NCBI GenBank assembly: GCA_041484525.1
Contig: JBGPHT010000105.1
Location: forward strand, 1 to 25,607
DNA from: JBGPHT01 sp041484525
GTDB taxonomy: Bacteria > Acidobacteriota > Terriglobia > Bryobacterales > Bryobacteraceae
Length of the DNA: 25,607 nucleotides
Direction: 5' to 3'
Of this stretch, positions 15,296-22,102 are shown piece after piece. A program made the position numbers and the translations under genes. The stretch's first letter is position 1, and the number at the start of each line of letters is the position of its first letter. Under the pieces are notes generated by a model. That model had not been told where the DNA came from and made no database searches. It saw nothing but the letters and a program-made list of their open reading frames with translations.

Positions 15296-17722
15296 ATGAG
15301 GATTGCCCAAGCCCTCGCCATGGATCTCAAACTGGCTCTACGCTCGCTCCGGAAGAACGCGGGATTCACCGTCCTGGCGGTGCTGGTGCTGGCCCTCGGA
15401 ATCGGCGCCAACACGGCCATCTTCAGCGTGATCGACTCCGTGCTGCTGCGGCCGCTGGGGTACCGCGATGCGGACCGGATTGTCAGGATCGGGAACAACT
15501 GGCGGGATCGCGGCATCACCATGAGCAACTTCTCCGCGCCCGATTTCGACGACGTGCAGCAGCAGAGCACGGTGTTCGAAGCGCTCTCGTCGTTCCAGGG
15601 CGGAGGCGGCAGCGACTCCGTGCTGGTGGGGAACACGGCGGAATACGCCGCCGTAGTGAGCGTATCGCCGGGATTTCTTCAGGCGCTGGGCGCGCAGGCG
15701 GCCGAGGGACGACTCTTCTCGGCTGACGAAGAGCAGCAGGGCGGGCCGCAGGTTGCCGTGGTGAGCGATGCGTTCTGGAAGCGGCGCTTCGGCGCGAATC
15801 CAGGAGCGGTCGGCAGCACCCTGCGGGCTTTCGGCAAGGTCTATACAGTGGTCGGCGTGACCCCGGCGGGATTCAGCTATCCCATCGGCGCGGAAGTCTG
15901 GCTGCCGATTTCGGAAAGGACCACTTCGCGCACGGCGCACAACTATTCGGCTATCGGGCGCCTGAAGCCCGGCGTCACGCTTGAACGGGCGCAGACGGAG
16001 TTGACCGCGATTGCCGCGCGCCTGGAGCAGGCTTACCCAGCCGACAACAAGAACAAAGGTTTCCAGGTGATGCTCCTCCAGGACATGCTGGTGCGCAACG
16101 TCAAAACTACGCTGTATCTGCTGCTGGGGGCCGTGGCCCTGGTGCTGCTCATCGCGTGCGCCAATGTGGCAACCCTGCTGCTGGCGCGCGCAGCGTCACG
16201 GGCGCGCGAGGTCGCGGTGCGTTCGGCGCTGGGCGCCAGCCGCTGGCAGATCATGCGGCAGTTGCTGCTCGAGAGCGCCATCGTCTCGCTGCTCGCGGGG
16301 GCGGCCGGCGTGGTCCTGGCTTCCTGGGGCGTGGATGCGCTGCTGGCGCTCGCGCCCACTGCCCTGCCCCGCTTTGCCGAGGTTCACATGGATGGCTTCG
16401 TGCTCGCGTTCACGGTGGCACTGTCGCTCGGCGTCAGCTTTCTGTGTGGACTCGCACCCGCCGCGCAGGCCAGTCAGGTGGACCTGGCGGCTGCGCTCAA
16501 ACAAGGTGCGGGCCGCGGCTCCATCTCCACCGCATCCGGCTGGCTGCGCGGCGGTCTCGTGGTGTTCGAGATCGCGATCTCGATCGTGCTGCTGATCGGT
16601 GCCGGTCTGCTCATCCGCAGCTTCGCGGTGCTGGCGAATACGGATTGGGGCTTCAACCCCGAGAAGCTGCTGGTGATGCAGGCCAACATTCCGGCGTCTA
16701 CGCTCGAGCAGTCGAAGCGCGTCACGCGCACGTATGGTGAGATGCTGCGCCAGTTGCAGGGCCTTCCGGGCGTCACACAGTCAGCCGGCGTGTACGGTGT
16801 CCCCGGCACGTATTCATCGAATGGCGGTTATGTGCTCGAGGGCGGGCCCGGCTTCAGGGAGTTGGGCATGGCCCGGATTCCCCAGGCCGAGTTCGTGGTG
16901 GCCACGCCGAATTACTTCAAAGTGATGAATATCGCGTTGAAGGCGGGCCGCGATTTCTCGGAGCGCGATCGGTACGAGAGCGAGTTCACGGCCATCGTGA
17001 ATCAGGCGTTGGTGAATAAATCATTCCCCAACGAGAACCCCATTGGGCGGCGGATCCAGTGTGGGCTGGACAATCCGAACTTCATGACGATCGTAGGAGT
17101 GGTGGGCGATATCCGGCAGGCCGATCCGGCAGTGCCGCCGCGGCCCGCCATCTACATGCCCTACCTGCAGCACCCGAACTACGGGCGCGCCCTGAGCTTC
17201 GTGATGCGGACCGCGGGCGAGCCGCTCGCGATGAGCGAAGTGCTGCGCCGCAAGGTCGGTGAGATCTCGAGCGAAATCCCGGTGAAGTTCACCACCATGG
17301 ACGCGCGCCTTTCCGCCACCGTGTCATCGCCGCGATTCCGCGGCGTGCTCCTCGGTATCTTCGCGGCGCTCGCAGTCGCGTTGGCGATGGCGGGGGTTTA
17401 CGGCGTAATGGCCTACATGGTGACGCAGCGCGCACCCGAGATCGGGCTTCGCATGGCGCTGGGAGCGGGCCAACCTGTGATAGTGCGGCTGGTGCTGGCG
17501 CGCGGGCTGCAACTCGCGGGCCTGGGAGTGACGCTCGGTTTGGCCGGCGCGTTCGCCGCGACGCGCTTGATCGAGACGATGCTGTATGGCGTGAAGCCGC
17601 TCGATGGGTTGACCTTCGGTGCCACCGCGGCGCTGGTGACGGTGATCACGGCGCTGGCGTGCGCCGTGCCGGCGTGGCGCGCCACGCGCGTGGACCCGAT
17701 GGTGACGCTGCGGCAGGAGTAA
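15296..17722 (+). CDS. ADOP-family duplicated orphan permease (MacB/FtsX-type)
   Basis: About 808 residues. I start at ATG 15296 because AAGG lies 5 bases upstream; the frame is open nearly 300 bases further, but only as antisense of the NTF2-like gene. Eight membrane helices are visible in two FtsX-like sets. The first is near residue 25-47 (FTVLAVLVLALGIGANTAIF); others include LLLGAVALVLLIACANVATL, GLVVFEIAISIVLLIGAGLL, and the last, LVTVITALACAVPAWRA. The ending RVDPMVTLRQE is the signature of the family. Two MacB-like periplasmic domains lie between the helices. ADOP permeases are Acidobacteriota-specific, usually without an ATPase partner, and none is present here. Transported substrate is unknown. 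A PadR-type regulator often accompanies them; none is present. Confidence 0.92.
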   Translation: MRIAQALAMDLKLALRSLRKNAGFTVLAVLVLALGIGANTAIFSVIDSVLLRPLGYRDADRIVRIGNNWRDRGITMSNFSAPDFDDVQQQSTVFEALSSFQGGGGSDSVLVGNTAEYAAVVSVSPGFLQALGAQAAEGRLFSADEEQQGGPQVAVVSDAFWKRRFGANPGAVGSTLRAFGKVYTVVGVTPAGFSYPIGAEVWLPISERTTSRTAHNYSAIGRLKPGVTLERAQTELTAIAARLEQAYPADNKNKGFQVMLLQDMLVRNVKTTLYLLLGAVALVLLIACANVATLLLARAASRAREVAVRSALGASRWQIMRQLLLESAIVSLLAGAAGVVLASWGVDALLALAPTALPRFAEVHMDGFVLAFTVALSLGVSFLCGLAPAAQASQVDLAAALKQGAGRGSISTASGWLRGGLVVFEIAISIVLLIGAGLLIRSFAVLANTDWGFNPEKLLVMQANIPASTLEQSKRVTRTYGEMLRQLQGLPGVTQSAGVYGVPGTYSSNGGYVLEGGPGFRELGMARIPQAEFVVATPNYFKVMNIALKAGRDFSERDRYESEFTAIVNQALVNKSFPNENPIGRRIQCGLDNPNFMTIVGVVGDIRQADPAVPPRPAIYMPYLQHPNYGRALSFVMRTAGEPLAMSEVLRRKVGEISSEIPVKFTTMDARLSATVSSPRFRGVLLGIFAALAVALAMAGVYGVMAYMVTQRAPEIGLRMALGAGQPVIVRLVLARGLQLAGLGVTLGLAGAFAATRLIETMLYGVKPLDGLTFGATAALVTVITALACAVPAWRATRVDPMVTLRQE

Positions 17723-17729
17723 GCCGGCC

Positions 17730-17759
17730 GCAGGCCAGGCCTGCCGACGATGCTACACT
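17730..17759 (+). promoter_or_regulatory. Palindrome plus TACACT box before the Rieske oxygenase gene
   Basis: GCAGGCCAGGCCTGC (17730-17744) is a perfect palindrome around a central A. TACACT (17754-17759) ends 8 bases before the ATG at 17768. The palindrome would cover the -35 and spacer of a near-leaderless promoter, a typical operator position. It could instead form a weak hairpin after the permease stop codon, but no T-run follows. Confidence 0.4.
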
Positions 17760-17767
17760 CCGGCAAG

Positions 17768-18850
17768 ATGGATCTGAGCGATTACACCTTCACTCCGGAC
17801 CTGGCGCGCGCGGCGACCATTCCGGCGCGCTGGTACACCGAACCTGCCTTCCTCGATGCCGAGCGCCAGCGTGTGTTTGCGCGCACCTGGCAGGCGGTGG
17901 GGCACGCGGCATCGGTCGCAGCGCCGGGCGATTACTTCGGCTGCGAGATCATGGGCGAGCCGGTGCTGGTGGTGCGCGGCAAGGATGGCATCCTACGCGC
18001 GCTTTCGAATGTTTGCCGCCACCGGGGCGCTCTCCTCGCCGAGGGCCGCGGTCACGCACAAGTTATCAAATGCCCATACCACGCGTGGACGTACACGCTC
18101 GATGGGCGCCTCTTCAGCCAGCCGGAATTCGAGGGCGTGGAAGATTGGGACGCGGGCAAAGTATGCCTGCCGGAGTTTCGCGTAGAGACCTGGGGCCCGT
18201 TCGTGTTCGTCAACCTCGACCCCGCGGCGCCGCCACTCGCGGAACTGCTCGGCGCCATTCCGGATGAGATCTCGGGCATCGGCTGCCCTATCGGCAAGCT
18301 GCGCTTTTCCCATCGCCGCGATTACACCATCGAGTGCAACTGGAAAGTGTACGTCGATAATTATCTCGAGGGCTACCATCTGCCGGCGGCGCACCCCAGC
18401 CTGTTCCGCGAGCTGGACTACGCGCAGTACCGCGTGGACACGTTCCGCCACTACTCCTCGCAGATCGCGCCCATACGTGCGCGCGACACGGATGCGCCGC
18501 GGCGTTACGAATTCACCGACGGCGACCGCAGCGCGCTCTATTACTGGCTTTTTCCCAACTACATGCTGAATGTGTATCCCGACAATTTGAGCAGCAACCT
18601 CATTCTGCCGCTGGGGCCGGACCGCACGCTGACGATCTTCGAATGGTTTTCATATGGCGGGGAAGTGGCGCAGGCGATCATCGACTTCAGCGACGAAATC
18701 CAGCAGGAGGACATCCGCATTTGCGAGCCGGTGCAGAAGGGGCTGCGGTCGAGGAGCTACCAGCAGGGCCGGTTTTCGGTGAAGCGGGAGAACGGCGTAC
18801 ACCACTTCCACGGGCTACTGTGGGAGCACTTGAGCCAGCCGGTCGAGTAA
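17768..18850 (+). CDS. Rieske non-heme iron oxygenase alpha subunit (GbcA/CntA-like)
   Basis: A 360-residue cytoplasmic oxygenase component, started at ATG 17768 rather than the frame's first codon at 17750, because the TACACT box lies between them. The Rieske centre is C-R-H (83-85) and C-P-Y-H (102-105). The mononuclear iron site has His204 and His209 in EGYHLPAAHP, an acidic bridge (Asp197 or Glu201), and Asp315 in EDIRICE. The tail ICEPVQKGL is shared with glycine-betaine and carnitine monooxygenases and other quaternary-amine or aromatic-ring oxygenases. No beta subunit, ferredoxin or reductase gene is nearby, so electrons must come from elsewhere. The gene overlaps the kinase/phospho-lyase gene tail to tail by 36 bases. 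Its substrate is not set by sequence; an amine is the best guess. Confidence 0.87.
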   Translation: MDLSDYTFTPDLARAATIPARWYTEPAFLDAERQRVFARTWQAVGHAASVAAPGDYFGCEIMGEPVLVVRGKDGILRALSNVCRHRGALLAEGRGHAQVIKCPYHAWTYTLDGRLFSQPEFEGVEDWDAGKVCLPEFRVETWGPFVFVNLDPAAPPLAELLGAIPDEISGIGCPIGKLRFSHRRDYTIECNWKVYVDNYLEGYHLPAAHPSLFRELDYAQYRVDTFRHYSSQIAPIRARDTDAPRRYEFTDGDRSALYYWLFPNYMLNVYPDNLSSNLILPLGPDRTLTIFEWFSYGGEVAQAIIDFSDEIQQEDIRICEPVQKGLRSRSYQQGRFSVKRENGVHHFHGLLWEHLSQPVE

Positions 18851-21058
18851 GAAGTCGGCGTCGCCGCGGCAGAAGACGAGCGGCGGCTTGATCTTGATCG
18901 TGTTGTGCATCGGACCGTCGGTACTCAGCAGCACCCCGAGATCCTTCATGCGGTTGACGAGTTCGGCAGCTTCCTCCGCGGCCGGTTCGAGCGTCTCCGG
19001 ATTGCGCACCATCTCGAAGCCGAGGAACAGGCCCAGGCCGCGCACGTCGCCGATCGTCGGATGGCGCCCGCCCAGGTCCCGCAGTCCGCGCAACAGATAG
19101 CCGCCGGCGTCGCGCGCGTTCTCCTGCAAGCCTTCATCGCGGATCACATCCAGTACGGCCAGACCTACGGCGCATGACACCGGGTTCCCACCGAACGTGT
19201 TGAAGTACTCCATGCCGTTGGCGAACGACGACGCGATCTCGCGCGTCGTCACTACGGCCGCGAGCGGGTGCCCGTTGCCGATCGGCTTCCCCATGGTGAC
19301 GATATCCGGCTCCACGCCCTGCGTCTCGAACATCCAGAAATGCGAGCCGGCGCGGCCGAAGCCGGTCTGTACTTCATCGGCCACGCAGACACCGCCGGCG
19401 GCGCGCACGGCGGCGTAAGCCTCGTTCAAGTAGCCGTCCGGCAGGATGATCTGGCCGCCGCAGCTCAGCGCCGATTCGCAGAAGAATGCCGCCACGCCAT
19501 CCATCCGGCGGGCGGCCTCGGCTACCGAGCCCGCGTAGCGCACGCCGCGATACACGTCAGGCATCGGAACCACCTCGACGTGCCGCGGCTTGCCCCGACC
19601 GCCCGGACCGTTGAACTTATACGGGCTGAGATCGACCAGCGCATTGGTGTTTCCGTGGTACGCCGTATCCACCACGATCGTGCCCTCACGGCCGGTGTGG
19701 GCGCGTGCGAGGCGCAGCGCCAGCTCATTGGCCTCGCTGCCGCTCGACACCAGAAACGCCACGCTGAGCCGCGCGGGAAGAGTGGCGGTAAGCCGCTCGA
19801 GGTAGTCCACCAGATGCTCGTGCAGGTAGCGCGTGTTGGTGTTGAGCAGCGCGGATTGCGCGGCCTCGGCCGCCACCACGCGCGGATGGCAGTGGCCCAC
19901 GTGCGCCACATTGTTCACGCAATCCAGGTACCGGCGGCCGTCGGCGTCATACAGATGCTGCATCGACCCGCGAATGATGTGGAGCGGACGGGCGTAGGAA
20001 ATGCTCAGCGACGGCCCCAGGTGCGCGCGGCGTCGATCGAGAAGCGCGGTCAGATCGTGCGCGCCGTGCCCGCAGGCGCGACGGAAGACCTCGCGCGGCC
20101 AACCTCGTGGATACCGCGCCAGCCGGCCGAGCAGGGCCCACGCCGGCGCCTCGGAAATACTCAGGTACTCATTCTGCGGCGAGACGCGGGCCTGCCACGC
20201 CGAGTAGCAGACGCTCATGGCGAGCCGCGCCACGGCCAGCGTGTAGACAGCGTCGATCTCGGGATCGGTAAGCGGACGGAGCGCGTGATAGCCGCGGACC
20301 ACTTCGGCCGCAGCCTCGATCGGATCCTGCTTGTCGAGCATGGCGTAAGCGATTCCCACGGCGAGATCGCAGACGGTAGCCGAATGCACCATGTCGCCGA
20401 AATCGAGGACGCTGACGACACGCGAGCCGGCGGCATCGGTAAGGACGTTGTAATCGTTAGCATCGCCGTGGATGAAGCCGTGGCGGAGGCGGTCCCACTC
20501 GACGGCAGCGCAATCATCCAGAAAGTCCTCGATGATTTGCCGCTGCGGCGCGGGCAGCAGATCCAGGTGCGGGCGAGCAAGCGCGGATTGGCGCAGGTCC
20601 CAATAGAACGTCCGCTGTGCTCCGGGATGGGCAAAGCCCTCGAAGGCGTTGTCGATTTCCGCCAGAGCGCGGCCGAGCGCGTTCAGAAGCGCCGGGGTGT
20701 GGGGCTGGACTGCGAAGCAGACTCCGTCGATCCACGTAAAAAGACGAACGTGGTGACCGCCCGCGTGCGCGATGTTCTCGCCCGCGGCCGTCGGAATCAG
20801 GCGCGGCCAGGCCAAGCCGGTGGCGTGCCTGGTCAGGTGCCGGATGGATGCGTTCTGCAGTTCGAGAATCTCGCGCGGCTCATCCCGGTTCGCGATCTTG
20901 AGGACGTATTGCGCGCCCGCCGCGGCTTGCAGGCGGAAGTTCTGGTCGCGCTCGCTGGGCAACGGAACGGCCGCGACGTCGAGCCCGTAGAGTTCGGCCG
21001 CCAGACGCACTGCGTGTTCTGCGGAGAAGCGCGGGGCTTTATCGACGACCGGGACCAC
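18815..21058 (-). CDS. Fusion of APH-type kinase and class III aminotransferase-fold phospho-lyase
   Basis: A 747-residue protein of two enzymes. Residues 1-330 are an aminoglycoside-phosphotransferase-type kinase: VLKIAN (Lys54), the catalytic HGDANDYNV (197-205) and DFGD (219-222). Residues 350-747 are a fold-I PLP enzyme with DEVQTGFGR (561-569) and the PLP lysine in MGKPIGNGHP (Lys591), a motif typical of ethanolamine-phosphate and phosphohydroxylysine phospho-lyases. Similar bacterial fusions helped identify human hydroxylysine kinase and those lyases. Predicted chemistry: phosphorylate a hydroxy-amine, then eliminate phosphate and ammonia. The M23 domain I recall in longer homologues is absent. 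The start is GTG 21058 behind a T7 run and without a ribosome-binding site. The gene follows the GNAT gene by 37 bases. Confidence 0.87.
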   Translation of the reverse strand: MVPVVDKAPRFSAEHAVRLAAELYGLDVAAVPLPSERDQNFRLQAAAGAQYVLKIANRDEPREILELQNASIRHLTRHATGLAWPRLIPTAAGENIAHAGGHHVRLFTWIDGVCFAVQPHTPALLNALGRALAEIDNAFEGFAHPGAQRTFYWDLRQSALARPHLDLLPAPQRQIIEDFLDDCAAVEWDRLRHGFIHGDANDYNVLTDAAGSRVVSVLDFGDMVHSATVCDLAVGIAYAMLDKQDPIEAAAEVVRGYHALRPLTDPEIDAVYTLAVARLAMSVCYSAWQARVSPQNEYLSISEAPAWALLGRLARYPRGWPREVFRRACGHGAHDLTALLDRRRAHLGPSLSISYARPLHIIRGSMQHLYDADGRRYLDCVNNVAHVGHCHPRVVAAEAAQSALLNTNTRYLHEHLVDYLERLTATLPARLSVAFLVSSGSEANELALRLARAHTGREGTIVVDTAYHGNTNALVDLSPYKFNGPGGRGKPRHVEVVPMPDVYRGVRYAGSVAEAARRMDGVAAFFCESALSCGGQIILPDGYLNEAYAAVRAAGGVCVADEVQTGFGRAGSHFWMFETQGVEPDIVTMGKPIGNGHPLAAVVTTREIASSFANGMEYFNTFGGNPVSCAVGLAVLDVIRDEGLQENARDAGGYLLRGLRDLGGRHPTIGDVRGLGLFLGFEMVRNPETLEPAAEEAAELVNRMKDLGVLLSTDGPMHNTIKIKPPLVFCRGDADFLLDRLAQVLPQ

Positions 21059-21095
21059 AAAAAAAGAATACCAGCCCCCGAGCTTGAGCCAGCGC

Positions 21096-21869
21096 TTACC
21101 GCACGAGGGTCACCCTCGTGTACGCCACTTCAAACCCGGCGCGCTCGTAGTTCCGCTGCGAGGTGCTGCCGGGAAGGGTGGAGGCGGTCGCCAGGTCGCA
21201 GCCTTGCGCCATGGCCTCGTTCAGACGGGCGGCGATCAGTTCGCGGTGAAAAGCCTGGCGGCGGAAGGCGGCAATCGTGGCGTCGGCGTACAGTGTAGCC
21301 AGTCCGTCGCGAAACGCGGCCGCGGCGCCGCCGGCGGGCTCGCCCGAATCGGAGATCGCCAGGTAGCAGTAGGCGCCCGGCATGGCAAAGATGGCGCGGC
21401 CGACGTCCATCTCATCCGTGGTCAGTTGCGCCTGATCGAAGAAGCCGGAGCCCACGGTGTGGGACCACAGATCGGCCTCATCCGCCACGGCGCGGCGCGC
21501 CCTCACGGTCAACACTACCTCGGTACCGGCGAGGCGTTTCACCAGCACGTTGCTGAACTCTGTAGGATGGTAGCCGCGCACGCCCAATTCGGGGAGCAGA
21601 CCAGGGTCGGCGAGCGGGCAAAGGTCGAGCTTGACCTGGGCGCCGCGGCTGCTGAAGAATGCCTCCATGGCGTCGAGTTCGGAGCCGGGCACCGGGCCGC
21701 TCAGCCCGATCCCGACGGCCTGGGTCAAGGGTGAATCGACGCCGGCGAAGATGGCGCAGCCGCCTGCCACCTCGATCATCGACGCCCCGGGCGCCGCCGA
21801 GCAGCCGCGTGCGTTTGCCGTCTCGGCGGCTTCAATTCGGCGCGCGAGTGCTGCATCGGCGTGAATCAT
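21096..21869 (-). CDS. GNAT-family N-acetyltransferase
   Basis: A 257-residue cytoplasmic protein with a GNAT fold in its second half (about 115-257). The cofactor loop region reads GEPAGGAAAA, and the end has the usual GCDLATASTLPGSTSQRNYERAGFEVAYT block, where Asn-Tyr-Glu-Arg-Ala-Gly-Phe is the common C-terminal GNAT signature. The N-terminal half is less conserved and looks like a second, degenerate GNAT half. It starts at ATG 21869, only 17 bases from the divergent copZ-like gene. It precedes the kinase/phospho-lyase fusion on the same strand by 37 bases and is probably co-transcribed, which suggests acetylation of an amine related to that enzyme's substrate. A perfect 19-base palindrome (21102-21120) lies in its last codons. 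Confidence 0.8.
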   Translation of the reverse strand: MIHADAALARRIEAAETANARGCSAAPGASMIEVAGGCAIFAGVDSPLTQAVGIGLSGPVPGSELDAMEAFFSSRGAQVKLDLCPLADPGLLPELGVRGYHPTEFSNVLVKRLAGTEVVLTVRARRAVADEADLWSHTVGSGFFDQAQLTTDEMDVGRAIFAMPGAYCYLAISDSGEPAGGAAAAFRDGLATLYADATIAAFRRQAFHRELIAARLNEAMAQGCDLATASTLPGSTSQRNYERAGFEVAYTRVTLVR

Positions 21870-21886
21870 GGAATCATCATATTAGT
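21870..21886. promoter_or_regulatory. 17-base AT-rich divergent spacer between GNAT and copZ-like genes
   Basis: The entire gap between two divergent start codons is 17 bases and is mostly A/T, in contrast to the GC-rich genes beside it. Poor -10-like boxes can be drawn in both directions (TAATAT minus, TATTAG plus). No ribosome-binding site fits. Each promoter must extend into the opposite gene, implying leaderless or very short-leader transcripts. Confidence 0.4.
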
Positions 21887-22102
21887 ATGGCAATCGAAAC
21901 CTTGAACCTGTCCGTCCGCGGCATGACCTGCGGCAACTGTGCGCGTAGCGTGGAACGTACGCTCGCCGCCATCCCGGGTGTGAACAAAGCCACGGTCGAC
22001 CTCATCGGCGCCCGCGCCACCGTAGTGTACGACGCCGACCGCGTGAAGCCCGAGGCCCTGGCGAACGCGGTGCGCGATTTGGGCTACGAAGTGCCCGCAT
22101 GA
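21887..22102 (+). CDS. copZ: CopZ-like copper chaperone (heavy-metal-associated domain)
   Basis: A 71-residue single HMA domain (MAIETLNLSVRGMTCGNCAR). The metal-binding GMTCGNC places Cys15 and Cys18, the pair that binds Cu(I) in CopZ and Atx1. The rest gives the usual beta-alpha-beta pattern (GVNKATVDLIGARATVVYD; AVRDLGYEVPA). Its stop codon overlaps the P-type ATPase start as ATGA, so the two are translationally coupled. The role is delivery of cytosolic Cu(I) to the neighbouring exporter. The longer reading frame upstream is the antisense of the GNAT gene and is not used. Confidence 0.9.
   Translation: MAIETLNLSVRGMTCGNCARSVERTLAAIPGVNKATVDLIGARATVVYDADRVKPEALANAVRDLGYEVPA

Noticed and set aside
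17723..17746. Hairpin after the ADOP gene as a terminator
   Set aside because: The palindrome has a one-base centre and no T-run; its position before TACACT fits an operator better.
19268..21298. Long plus-strand open frame of 676 codons
   Set aside because: Antisense of the kinase/phospho-lyase fusion, which has two intact active sites.
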